Made by a program: the position numbers and the translations under genes
Source of the DNA: Bacteroidota bacterium
GTDB lineage: Bacteria; Bacteroidota; Bacteroidia; Chitinophagales; JADIYW01
Length of the DNA: 40,531 nucleotides
Reading direction: 5' to 3'
NCBI GenBank assembly: GCA_020436225.1
Contig: JAGQYE010000053.1
Coordinates: 1 to 40,531 of the forward strand
Notes under the pieces: generated by a model
The model's input: the letters and a program-made list of their open reading frames with translations, nothing else
Told to the model about the DNA's origin: nothing
The model's database searches: none
Shown: one piece after another, positions 9,117 through 17,195 of the stretch
How the letters are laid out: each line of letters opens with the position of its first letter
How positions within the stretch are numbered: the stretch's first letter is position 1

Positions 9117-9662
9117 TTATTTAGGTGCTTTAGGTGTTTCGGCTTTTGCAGGAGCCGGATCTTTCAAGTTTAAATATTTTTTTACTAATGGTAACACATT
9201 ATCTGATTCTTCAGCAAAAAGTAATGAACCTGCACTGGAATCAAAAATATAAGCATATCCATTTGCTTTAGCCACTGCACCAATTGCATCATTCGCTTTT
9301 TTCAAAATTGGCTCGTATAATTTTTGTTGTTTCGCATCAATTTTATCTTGAGCTGTTTGTTGGAAATCGTTAATACGTTTTTCTAAATCTGCCAATTCTC
9401 TTCCTGTAACTTCCAATTCTGCATCAGACATTGTTTTGGAGTTAGCTTGTGCGGCAGTTGTTTTCTTTTGATATTCAACATACATTTGTTGAATTAATCC
9501 ATCCAACTCGTTTGCATATTTTTGGATAGCTGTATCAGCCACTAAAGATTCCGGCATTAAATGAATAAGCTCAGAAGAGCTTAAATATCCAAATTTGTTT
9601 TGTGCGAAAGTGCTTGCTGTAAATGCAAAAACTAACATTAAGATTGTACTGATTTTTTTCAT
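9117..9662 (-). CDS. OmpH/Skp-family periplasmic chaperone (second copy)
   Basis: Skp-type chaperones hold unfolded outer-membrane proteins in the periplasm on their way to BamA. The 181-residue product starts with a signal peptide ending near TASTFAQ (about residue 21), then KFGYLSSSELIHLMPE, a long charged helical region (about 40-125), and a C-terminal segment with AYIFDSSAGSLLFAEE. It ends with a proline/alanine/lysine-rich tail. It is the last gene before the terminator and follows a first OmpH gene with a 69-base gap. Paired OmpH copies behind bamA are normal in Bacteroidota. Confidence 0.91.
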   Translation of the reverse strand: MKKISTILMLVFAFTASTFAQNKFGYLSSSELIHLMPESLVADTAIQKYANELDGLIQQMYVEYQKKTTAAQANSKTMSDAELEVTGRELADLEKRINDFQQTAQDKIDAKQQKLYEPILKKANDAIGAVAKANGYAYIFDSSAGSLLFAEESDNVLPLVKKYLNLKDPAPAKAETPKAPK

Positions 9663-9731
9663 CGTTACTTGATTTGATTAATTATTAAATGGTTTGGTTT
9701 TAGATAATATTTTTTATTTAGTGTACGCAAA

Positions 9732-10244
9732 TTACATACCAAGTTTTTTTAATACTTCTTCACTAATATCGTATTGTGGGTTAGTGAAGAGCATTGCAGA
9801 ACTACCAGATGCTTTGTCGAAAACAAAATCATAACTTCTGGTTTGTGCAATTTTTTGAACTGCATCAAATACTTTGTCTTGTATGGGTTGAATTAGTTCT
9901 TGGCGTTTTTTAAATAAATCGCCTTCTAATCCAAATCTATTTTTTTGAAGTGTTTTCAATTCATCTTCTGCTTTTACAATTTCATTTTCACGTTGTGTTT
10001 TCAATTCTGCTGTCAATAAGAACTCTTCTGCTTGATATTTAGTGTACATATTCTTTAAGGCTTCGTTCTTTGTGTCAATTTCTTTCTGCCAAGCTGCTGC
10101 CTGATTGTCTAATTTTTGTTGTGCTGCTGTATATTCCGGCAATTTTTCCAAAACGTATTTCGTATCGACATAAGCAAAACGCTGAGCATTGGCAGAAAAA
10201 ATTACTGCAATAAATACGACAAAAGATAAAATTAATTTTTTCAT
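9732..10244 (-). CDS. OmpH/Skp-family periplasmic chaperone (first copy)
   Basis: A 170-residue secreted protein. The signal peptide ends near IFSANAQ (about residue 20). Then RFAYVDTKYVLEKLPEY, a long coiled-coil region (about 40-125) rich in lysine, glutamate and glutamine, and a conserved C-terminal FVFDKASGSSAMLFTNP. Skp-like proteins form trimers that clasp nascent outer-membrane proteins. It lies 11 bases after the bamA stop codon, so it is surely co-transcribed. The similarity to its neighbour suggests an old tandem duplication with later divergence. Confidence 0.92.
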   Translation of the reverse strand: MKKLILSFVVFIAVIFSANAQRFAYVDTKYVLEKLPEYTAAQQKLDNQAAAWQKEIDTKNEALKNMYTKYQAEEFLLTAELKTQRENEIVKAEDELKTLQKNRFGLEGDLFKKRQELIQPIQDKVFDAVQKIAQTRSYDFVFDKASGSSAMLFTNPQYDISEEVLKKLGM

Positions 10245-10255
10245 TTTATTCTATT

Positions 10256-13009
10256 TTATTCCGGTTCAAATCCTAAGATAAATGAAATATTTCCATTTTT
10301 TCCTATATAGTCAAAGAAACCGTTGTAGTTCTTAATTGGACTACCATTAGCACTATCAAAACGTATGCCATAGTCGATACCGATTAAGCCAAACATTGGC
10401 AATATGGCACGCACACCAATACCTACACTTTTCTTCAATTTAAATGGATTGTATTCTTTAAAAGAAGCATAGGTGTTCGCCGCTTCAAAGAAAACTAATC
10501 CATAAATAGTTGCTGATGGATTTAAAGAGAACGGATAACGCAACTCTAACAAGAATTTGTTATAAATCGGGTCACCACCTGAGTTAGAATAGTCGCTTTC
10601 ATATCCACGATGCGCAATGATGTCTGTACCAAACAAAGTAACGTTTGAAGGAATACCATTGCCACCAACTTGGAATCGCTCAAATGGTGTAATACCAATT
10701 TTTTTGTTGTAAGTTCCTAAGAAACCAAACTTGGCTGCCGTTCTCAATACAAATTTAGATTTACCCAATTGCTGATACCAATCTACAGAGAATTTCCATT
10801 TATGATATTCGATGAGTTTATATTTTTCTGCTAATGTTTGTCCGTCATAATTCACACCTTTTTTAAATAAAGAATAAGGTGGCGTAAATTGCAAGGATAC
10901 CTCTACTTTTGCTCCGCTGGTTGGGAAAACCGGTTGGTTGATAGAATTACGTTGCAATGAAATTTTAAAATTAAGGTTGCTAAACTTTCCGCTATCTAAT
11001 GCTTGGTTGTTGACATAATAGCGCTGAGTAAAGTTATCTAATTTATATCCGTAATAATTAGCTGATGCTTGAACGATGAAGAAATCATCGGGTTTTTTGA
11101 GGCGCGTTCCTAATGAAACCGACAAGCCGTTGGTAATTTGTTTTCCAATAACTTTTCTACTAATTATATCTTGAATTCTAGAACGGAAGGCTGCAAATGT
11201 AAATGCATTTGGTTTTTTGCCACCCAACCAAGGTTCAGTAAACGAGAAATTATAGTTTTGATATTGTTTTCCGTTACTTTCAATTCTGATTGATAATTGT
11301 TGTCCATCGCCTGTAGGAAGTGGTGTCCAAGCTTTTTTCTTAAACATGTTTTTAACAGAGAAGTTATTAAACTTCAAGCCCAAGGTTCCAATTAGTCCAC
11401 TTTCTTTTCCACCCCAACCGGCTGATAATTCTACTTGGTCGGCTGATTTTTCTTTTACTATATATTTGATATCAACCGTTCCATCTGCAGGATTTGGAAT
11501 TGGAAGAACTTGCGTAGCTTGTGGATCAAAGAAACCTAAGTTGGCAATTTCACGTTGAGATCGAATTAACGCAGAGCGACTAAATTTATCGCCGGGATAA
11601 GTACGCAATTCTCTACGAATAACATGTTCATTGGTTTTGTCGTTGCCTTCAATAATCACGTTTCGAATAGTAGCTTGCGGACCTTCATTGATACGAATTT
11701 CTAAATCGATGGAATCATTTTCTACGGCAACTTCGACCGGATTAATGCTAAAGAATAAATAGCCATCATCGTAATACAACGAGCTAATATCGCCGCCATC
11801 CGGATCTTGTGAAATGCGTTTATTCAACAAATCGGCATTATATACATCTCCTTTTCTGATATTTAAAACTTTAGCTAAGGTTTCGCTGGAGAATTTGGCG
11901 TTGCCTTTGAAATCAATATTTCTAAAGTAATATTTGTTTCCTTCATCTAAATAAAGGTTTATGCTTACATTTCCATCCGGATCATCAATTACAGTATCTG
12001 CAAGAATTTTTGCATCTCTAAAACCATTGTTGTTGTAATAATTGATTAAGTTTTTCTTGTCTTCTTCAAATTTATCTTCATTAAATTTAGAGCCTTTGAA
12101 TGTAATTCTAAATCGTTCTTGAAAGAAATCTTTTACGGAATTATAATTCAAATTAGCTAAGGTATAAAGTGCATCCTTTGTTTTTTGTTTTCTGCTTCTT
12201 CCGTCTTTTACTCTCAATTCCACTCTTGAGCGCTCGCGCGTGCCTTTCATAGCTTTGCGCATTTTGGCTAATTCGCCATATTCTCTTCCAATAAAATTGA
12301 GGTTATTAATTTTTACTTTATTGCCTCTATCTACATGTACAATTAGTGATGCACTATTAACCAAGCCTTCGTCGGTTTTATCTTGAATGTCTATAATTGG
12401 ATGCAGGTAAGATTTTTCTTCATATTGGGCAGCAATAATATTTCGGACATTTACCTTCAACGCATCGGTTAATGGTTTTCCTTTTAACATTTCCAACTTT
12501 TTATTTAAGTCGTCTGCTTTACTCTTTTTTAATCCTTTAATAATAATTTCATTCAAACGTGGTCGTTCTTGCACATCAATACTTAAATAAACATTATCGC
12601 CAACAACCTTATCTGCATAAATTTGCACGTTCCCGAACAAACCTTGTTTCCATAAATTTTTGATACTTTTAGTCAAGTCATCGCCGGGAATAGTTACGGC
12701 ATCGCCAATTTTTATGCCGGTTAATGAGCGAATAATATTTTTGTCTAAATATTCCGTTCCATTAATTTGCAAGTCTGCTACTTTAAATTTTTTAGGCTCT
12801 TTATAGTTGAATAAAATTTTTGAAATATCAGTAGAATTTGTTGGTAGAGAAACGGAATCTGAATCTGACTTTGCAGAAGCAAGTGTATCTGTTAATGTTA
12901 AAGACACCATTTTAGAGGCAATCGTATCTTGCGCATTTCCTTTTAGAGGCAACCAACATGCACACAGCAATAAATTAATTGTCAAAAGTTTTATAAATGT
13001 CTTCTTCAT
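10256..13009 (-). CDS. bamA: BamA, outer-membrane protein assembly factor
   Basis: BamA inserts beta-barrel proteins into the outer membrane. The 917-residue protein has a signal peptide (cleavage near KGNAQ, about residue 27) and a threonine/serine-rich linker. A run of POTRA domains from about residue 75 to 515 follows (repeated blocks such as VADLQINGTEYLDKNIIRSL and NVIIEGNDKTNEHVIRREL). A C-terminal 16-stranded-type barrel starts near QVELSAGWGG and ends in FILGFEPE. It is longer than the ~810 residues of E. coli BamA, as usual in this phylum. Its ATG overlaps the uppS stop as TAATG, implying translational coupling. The two ompH genes follow. Confidence 0.96.
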   Translation of the reverse strand: MKKTFIKLLTINLLLCACWLPLKGNAQDTIASKMVSLTLTDTLASAKSDSDSVSLPTNSTDISKILFNYKEPKKFKVADLQINGTEYLDKNIIRSLTGIKIGDAVTIPGDDLTKSIKNLWKQGLFGNVQIYADKVVGDNVYLSIDVQERPRLNEIIIKGLKKSKADDLNKKLEMLKGKPLTDALKVNVRNIIAAQYEEKSYLHPIIDIQDKTDEGLVNSASLIVHVDRGNKVKINNLNFIGREYGELAKMRKAMKGTRERSRVELRVKDGRSRKQKTKDALYTLANLNYNSVKDFFQERFRITFKGSKFNEDKFEEDKKNLINYYNNNGFRDAKILADTVIDDPDGNVSINLYLDEGNKYYFRNIDFKGNAKFSSETLAKVLNIRKGDVYNADLLNKRISQDPDGGDISSLYYDDGYLFFSINPVEVAVENDSIDLEIRINEGPQATIRNVIIEGNDKTNEHVIRRELRTYPGDKFSRSALIRSQREIANLGFFDPQATQVLPIPNPADGTVDIKYIVKEKSADQVELSAGWGGKESGLIGTLGLKFNNFSVKNMFKKKAWTPLPTGDGQQLSIRIESNGKQYQNYNFSFTEPWLGGKKPNAFTFAAFRSRIQDIISRKVIGKQITNGLSVSLGTRLKKPDDFFIVQASANYYGYKLDNFTQRYYVNNQALDSGKFSNLNFKISLQRNSINQPVFPTSGAKVEVSLQFTPPYSLFKKGVNYDGQTLAEKYKLIEYHKWKFSVDWYQQLGKSKFVLRTAAKFGFLGTYNKKIGITPFERFQVGGNGIPSNVTLFGTDIIAHRGYESDYSNSGGDPIYNKFLLELRYPFSLNPSATIYGLVFFEAANTYASFKEYNPFKLKKSVGIGVRAILPMFGLIGIDYGIRFDSANGSPIKNYNGFFDYIGKNGNISFILGFEPE

Positions 13010-13794
13010 TACTGTTGTGATGTATTGTTTAATGATTCATTAATTTGTTCGCTAGTCATGCCAAATCTTCTTTCTCTATGTTGGTATTCAAATATGGCTT
13101 TATATAAGTCGTTTTTCTCAAATGCAGGCCAAAATTTTTCTGTAAAATATAACTCTGTGTATGCCATTTGCCACAACAGAAAATTACTGATGCGATGTTC
13201 GCCGCTGGTGCGTATCATCAATTCCGGATCGGGCATTTGTTGTGTATATAAATAATTGGAAAAATTAGTTTGGTTTATTTCTTCCAAGTTCATTTTTCCA
13301 TCTTTATAAGCTTGAGCCATTTTTCTGGTGGCTTCGCAAATTTCTTCTCTCGAGCCATAACTTAACGCCAAGGTTAACGTCATTCGCGTATTGTTTTTCG
13401 TGGCTTCCATTACTTCTGCTAATGCTTTTTGATTAGAAGCCGGCAAGTTGTGTATATGTCCGATGACATTTAATCGAATATTGTTTTTCTGTAAGGTTTT
13501 AATTTCTTTTCCGATAGTTAGAAACAGCAATTCCATCAAAGCAGAAACTTCTGTTTTAGGTCTATTCCAATTTTCGGTAGAAAAAGCATATAAGGTTAAA
13601 TATTTCACACCAATCTCTGCACAACCTTCTGTTACTTCTCGTACCGCTTTTACACCATTTTTATGTCCGAAGATTCGATGTTTTCCTTGCTCTTTTGCCC
13701 ATCTACCATTGCCATCCATAATAATGGCGATATGCTGAGGCAATCGCGCAAGGTCAATTTTTGATTGGTATTCTATGTCGATTTTTTGTTCCAC
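13009..13794 (-). CDS. uppS: UppS, isoprenyl (undecaprenyl) diphosphate synthase
   Basis: This cis-prenyltransferase makes the C55 lipid carrier for peptidoglycan and surface glycans. The 261-residue protein shows HIAIIMDGNGRWAKEQGKHR with the catalytic aspartate D27, then YLTLYAFSTENWNRP, LALSYGSREEI and the C-terminal PDPELMIRTSGEHRISNFL and WPAF segments. The start is GTG, overlapping the stop of the DUF6089 gene as TAGTG. Its own stop overlaps the bamA ATG. The membership in the bam operon links carrier-lipid supply to envelope assembly, a layout common in Bacteroidota. Secure. Confidence 0.96.
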   Translation of the reverse strand: MEQKIDIEYQSKIDLARLPQHIAIIMDGNGRWAKEQGKHRIFGHKNGVKAVREVTEGCAEIGVKYLTLYAFSTENWNRPKTEVSALMELLFLTIGKEIKTLQKNNIRLNVIGHIHNLPASNQKALAEVMEATKNNTRMTLTLALSYGSREEICEATRKMAQAYKDGKMNLEEINQTNFSNYLYTQQMPDPELMIRTSGEHRISNFLLWQMAYTELYFTEKFWPAFEKNDLYKAIFEYQHRERRFGMTSEQINESLNNTSQQ

Positions 13795-14648
13795 TAATTA
13801 AATACTTTCGGACATTTGATTGTGTTTATTGTATAAGTTACTCCAACGCCTAGAAAGAAAAATCTATCTTTATCTTTACTGGTGCCACGTTGTTTACCTT
13901 CAATTCCAATTTGAGCCACCGACTTATCTGCTAAAGCAGGACCAACATTTACACCATCCACGATATAGGTAACATCATCTTGAGCGGCATAATTTCCACT
14001 TACATCGTCGATATAATCGGTAAACGTAATGCGACTGCTTGCCTCCACGTTAAGTGCCCAATTTTGTGATAATCCGACTTTAATTCCTACACCATACGGA
14101 ATAGCAAATGCATAATTATCATAGCCTCTGTTTCGAGTTGGATTATTGGCGGATTTTTGCCCTTCTGTTCCAATCGATTCTAAGATATATTTATCGCCGT
14201 TGAGTTTGGTATAGGGTTTATAATAAAACAAACTCGCTCCCATAAACACGTAAGGTGTCCATTTTTTTACATCATTACTGGCGCCTCTGGGTTTGGTTAA
14301 TGAATATCTAAAGAAATTGATTTCATACGTTGCAGCCACTTCCACCAATTGCGATTTAAAATCCAAATTACGTGCTTGCAAATATGGATAATTCTTTATT
14401 CGTCTATCAGCGCCATCTAAGAATCCATAATTTACTTGCGCGCGCACCGCCATTCTATCATTCAAATTATAGCGATATAATATTCCCGTTGCCCATCTTG
14501 CATCTTTGAAAGAAAATGTCGGATTTAAGTCGCCTAAATACACACAAGTTCCCAACCAAGCACCAAATTCATTTTCTTGAGCATAAATAGTTTTAGTGCC
14601 AAAAAATATGGCAAAAAATAAACAAACTATTTTCAGGCTCTTGTTCAA
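13794..14648 (-). CDS. DUF6089-type outer-membrane beta-barrel protein
   Basis: From the TTG at 14646-14648 the product has a clean signal peptide (NKSLKIVCLFFAIFFGTKT, cleavage near IYAQ). A short beta-barrel-like body follows with EFGAWLGTCVYLGDLNP, WATGILYRYNL and GVGIKVGLSQNWALNVEASS. That pattern fits the DUF6089 family, which sits before uppS-bamA in many Bacteroidota; exact function is unknown. The open frame continues to another TTG at 14693, but a good -7 promoter element (14671-14678) lies inside that extension and the extra residues spoil the signal peptide. There is no ATG option. Probably an accessory of outer-membrane assembly, by context only. Confidence 0.8.
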   Translation of the reverse strand: MNKSLKIVCLFFAIFFGTKTIYAQENEFGAWLGTCVYLGDLNPTFSFKDARWATGILYRYNLNDRMAVRAQVNYGFLDGADRRIKNYPYLQARNLDFKSQLVEVAATYEINFFRYSLTKPRGASNDVKKWTPYVFMGASLFYYKPYTKLNGDKYILESIGTEGQKSANNPTRNRGYDNYAFAIPYGVGIKVGLSQNWALNVEASSRITFTDYIDDVSGNYAAQDDVTYIVDGVNVGPALADKSVAQIGIEGKQRGTSKDKDRFFFLGVGVTYTINTIKCPKVFN

Positions 14649-14670
14649 AGAGGAGATTTTAAAAGAGGAA

Positions 14671-14678
14671 CAAAGATA
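14671..14678 (-). promoter_or_regulatory. -7 element of the DUF6089-uppS-bamA-ompH operon
   Basis: TATCTTTG on the minus strand, 22 bases before the TTG start at 14648, is the phylum's preferred -7 form. No TTG is found at the standard -33 distance. It is the best candidate to drive the five-gene operon, and it decides the start codon of the first gene. Confidence 0.45.
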
Positions 14679-14768
14679 AAGATTTAGAAACAAAATAGTT
14701 ACTTGCGCTCTTGTTATAAGATTTTATTAATGAGTTATTTGTAAAATTTCACATTTTTTAAGTCAAAA

Positions 14769-15764
14769 CTAAGAACCAAACACATTTTTGAAATAAGCTA
14801 AGGTTAATGGCAAGCCTTGGTCGAATGAATATTGAGGTTGATAACCTAATAATTGTTTGGCTTTAGAAATATCGGCTAAAGAATCTCTGATATCGCCGGC
14901 ACGAGGTTCTCTGTACTTGGCTTTAATCTCTTTATTTAAACTTTTTGCAATAGAATCAAACATTTGGTTGATGCTGAAACGCTCGCCAAAGGCCACATTG
15001 TATGCTAGGTTAAATGCTGCAGGATTTTCTGTTGTCAACCCTAAAATATTAGCTTGCACTGCATTATGTACAAACGTAAAATCGCGTGTTTGCTCGCCAT
15101 CTCCATTTATAAAAGGAGCTTCGTCAGCCAATAAAGCTTTAATAAACAATGGCATTACGGCGGCATATTCGCCATACGGATCTTGTTTAGGTCCGAAAAC
15201 ATTGAAATAGCGCAAGCCAATTAATTGCAATGGATAACAACGCGAAAAAACAGAAGCATAAACTTCGTTAGTATATTTTGTTACTGCATACGGCGACAAA
15301 GGATTGCCGATTTTTTCTTCTTTCTTGGGAAGATTAGGTTCATCGCCATAAACAGATGATGAAGATGCGTAAACAAAACGAGCAATGCCGGCATTTTTTG
15401 CGGCAGTAAGCATATTTACAAATCCTCCGATATTGACATCGTTCGTAGTTATTGGATCTTTAATAGAACGTGGCACAGAACCGATTGCTGCTTGATGGCA
15501 AACGGCATTTATTTCTTTTACAGCTTTAGCGCAATCATCTGTTGAGCGCAAATCGCCTTCAAAAAATTCAAAATTCGGATGATTTTGAAATTCTTTTAGG
15601 TTGTCTATATTTCCGGTTGCCAAGTTGTCAAATACACGCACTTTTGCGCCATGTTGCAATAAATATTCTGTGATATTAGAACCGATAAATCCGGCGCCAC
15701 CGGTAACTAAAAATCGTTTATTTTCTATTGGAGTTTGATGTAGTGCTTGTTGATATAAAGTCAT
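14769..15764 (-). CDS. WbpP/TviC-like UDP-N-acetylglucosamine 4-epimerase (SDR)
   Basis: A 331-residue extended SDR. The N-terminal extension before the Rossmann loop GGAGFIG (22-28), the block QAAIGSVPRSIKDPITTN, the SSSSVYG motif (134-140), Y159-x3-K163, and GLRYFNVFGPKQDPYGEYAAV closely follow WbpP-type enzymes. These interconvert UDP-GlcNAc/UDP-GalNAc or their uronic acid forms. The SSSxVYG motif marks an epimerase rather than a dehydratase. Located upstream of the bam operon on the same strand, it is about 3 kb from the main polysaccharide locus but would feed it a HexNAc donor. Family strong; exact substrate inferred. Confidence 0.88.
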   Translation of the reverse strand: MTLYQQALHQTPIENKRFLVTGGAGFIGSNITEYLLQHGAKVRVFDNLATGNIDNLKEFQNHPNFEFFEGDLRSTDDCAKAVKEINAVCHQAAIGSVPRSIKDPITTNDVNIGGFVNMLTAAKNAGIARFVYASSSSVYGDEPNLPKKEEKIGNPLSPYAVTKYTNEVYASVFSRCYPLQLIGLRYFNVFGPKQDPYGEYAAVMPLFIKALLADEAPFINGDGEQTRDFTFVHNAVQANILGLTTENPAAFNLAYNVAFGERFSINQMFDSIAKSLNKEIKAKYREPRAGDIRDSLADISKAKQLLGYQPQYSFDQGLPLTLAYFKNVFGS

Positions 15765-15772
15765 GGGTGGTA

Positions 15773-15780
15773 CAAAATTA
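15773..15780 (-). promoter_or_regulatory. -7 element 8 bases before the WbpP-like gene
   Basis: TAATTTTG on the minus strand overlaps the stop codon of the upstream DUF4403-like gene and ends 8 bases before the ATG at 15764. If used, the mRNA leader would be only a few bases. No clear -33 TTG. Confidence 0.33.
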
Positions 15781-16608
15781 ACGAATTAATTGGAGTTTTC
15801 CTTTTGCAAAAAATGTAGCATGTAACTTTCCTTGATGTATGCTAATATTATCTAATTCAAAAGATTCTAAAGTTCCTTTTAACCAATTATTGCCGGAATT
15901 ATTGAGTTGTTCTTCAGCTTCTTTTTGTGCATTTTGTAAATCTTCCTGAAAATTATATTGAAAATACTGATTCACATTTTCCAATATTTGTTGATGATAG
16001 AAATAGTCTATCATTTTTAAGGTTTTACTTTTTGTTTCTAATGTATAATCTAATTTTCTTGTTTTGATAACAAATCTTGGTTGATGATATTGGATATTTC
16101 CTGTAAATACGGCAACACCTTTTTTAGATTGGCGTAAAAACCATCGATTCGCTTCTAAATTGAAATTCATTCTTAATGTTATTGCAGAAGTGGTTGTTTC
16201 CCATCGGATATTTTCTATTATAATCGCATATTTATTTTCTTCAATATCTATTTTTTGTTGAGCAAAATGATGATTAAAGAATTTAGAAATTTCTTCATCT
16301 GTTGCCATTGCTTTGATATTAAGTTTGAAATTATACGAATAGGCATCTTTAATACTATCAGATAATTTAGAAGTAAGCAAATGTATTGTTCTGTCTATTC
16401 TTCGTTGTACAATATTTTCGAGTTTACTATCAATTGATAATTTTACTAAAGCCGTGTCAATTTCTATTTCCGTTTCTTCTTTGTATAAGTCGATAGGTTT
16501 TAAGGTAATCAACTGTACTAAACGTCCTTCAGAAAATAAATAGTGTCGAAACTGATTCCAATAACCAGAAAAAAAATTACCATTTAAAATGCGACCAAAG
16601 ATTGCCAT
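15778..16608 (-). CDS. DUF4403-like protein, N-terminally short
   Basis: The C-terminal half resembles the end of DUF4403 proteins: a glycine turn and strand VAVFTGNIQYHQP, then KLDYTLETKSKTLK, a helix LENVNQYFQYNFQEDLQNAQ, and the closing pair LESFELDNISIHQGKLHATF with GKLQL. Full-length members known to me are about 450 residues and carry a lipoprotein signal. This one has only 276 (ATG 16608) to 284 (TTG 16632) residues and no recognisable signal peptide. An ATG at 16617 is also possible. I prefer 16608 because a TATCTTTG promoter element overlaps the longer frame. Function unknown; possibly a lipid- or envelope-binding fold. The gene lies between a TlpA-like gene and an epimerase gene. 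Confidence 0.62.
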   Translation of the reverse strand: MAIFGRILNGNFFSGYWNQFRHYLFSEGRLVQLITLKPIDLYKEETEIEIDTALVKLSIDSKLENIVQRRIDRTIHLLTSKLSDSIKDAYSYNFKLNIKAMATDEEISKFFNHHFAQQKIDIEENKYAIIIENIRWETTTSAITLRMNFNLEANRWFLRQSKKGVAVFTGNIQYHQPRFVIKTRKLDYTLETKSKTLKMIDYFYHQQILENVNQYFQYNFQEDLQNAQKEAEEQLNNSGNNWLKGTLESFELDNISIHQGKLHATFFAKGKLQLIR

Positions 16609-16617
16609 ATAAGGCAT

Positions 16618-16625
16618 CAAAGATA
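16618..16625 (-). promoter_or_regulatory. -7 element at the start of the DUF4403-like gene
   Basis: TATCTTTG on the minus strand abuts an ATG (16617) and ends 9 bases before the next ATG (16608). It suggests transcription starts almost at the start codon. No standard -33 TTG. Confidence 0.33.
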
Positions 16626-16653
16626 CGAACAAGAATGATAGTGAAAAAGGCTA

Positions 16654-17142
16654 CTACAAACCTAATTTAGAAAGATAAAATTCTAACTGACCTTCTTCTA
16701 AAGGTGTTTCAAAAAATGCTTTTACATTTTTTTTATTATTGATAACCATAGTTGCCGGAATACTGCCTTGCCAACGTGTATCAATTTGTGGCAACCACGC
16801 ATAATCAGAATTGGCATTTAATAAAAAAACAGGCGCTTTGATGTTTAATTTATCTACTTTTTTTTGCAAGAATTTGAGTGCTGCTATTTTATCTAAACTT
16901 ACCAAAATAAGTTTATTCTTAGTGTTGTTATTCTTTGAATAAAAAGTATTTAATACCGGAATTTCTTGGATACATGGCGCACACCAAGTAGCAAAAAAAT
17001 TGATGATATAGGTGGTGTCATTGTCAACTGTGTATATTTTTTTCAGCGATTCAATATTGACCGTTTGAATTGGATTTTGCGCATGTATTAACAAACATCC
17101 TAAATAAAAAGCTACAAAAAATCCGGCAATTTTTTTCATCAT
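16654..17142 (-). CDS. TlpA-like periplasmic thioredoxin-fold protein
   Basis: A 162-residue exported protein with a signal peptide (MMKKIAGFFVAFYLGCLLI, cleavage near HAQ at about residue 22) and a thioredoxin fold. The redox motif is WCAPC (C54, C57) within INFFATWCAPCIQEIP, and the cis-proline region is SIPATMVIN. Such proteins reduce or exchange disulfides in the periplasm, for instance in cytochrome maturation; no cytochrome genes are nearby, so the partner is unknown. Two ATG codons are adjacent (17142 and 17139). The promoter element ends 4 bases before the first. The gene is divergent from the EamA transporter gene. Confidence 0.9.
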   Translation of the reverse strand: MMKKIAGFFVAFYLGCLLIHAQNPIQTVNIESLKKIYTVDNDTTYIINFFATWCAPCIQEIPVLNTFYSKNNNTKNKLILVSLDKIAALKFLQKKVDKLNIKAPVFLLNANSDYAWLPQIDTRWQGSIPATMVINNKKNVKAFFETPLEEGQLEFYLSKLGL

Positions 17143-17146
17143 AGAA

Positions 17147-17154
17147 CAAAATTA
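17147..17154 (-). promoter_or_regulatory. -7 element 4 bases before the TlpA-like gene
   Basis: TAATTTTG on the minus strand, followed by TTCT and then the ATG pair. It implies a leaderless or nearly leaderless transcript and mirrors the arrangement of the divergent EamA gene. Confidence 0.4.
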
Positions 17155-17162
17155 CAAAATGC

Positions 17163-17191
17163 TTGCCAAATAAATTTATTCGGTATTTTTG
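17163..17191 (+). promoter_or_regulatory. Promoter of the EamA transporter gene
   Basis: TTG (17163-17165), an 18-base spacer and TATTTTTG (17184-17191) give a full match to the Bacteroidota promoter. It ends 4 bases before the ATG at 17196. It overlaps the longer open frame that begins at the same TTG, which rules that start out. Confidence 0.5.
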
Positions 17192-17195
17192 TGCC

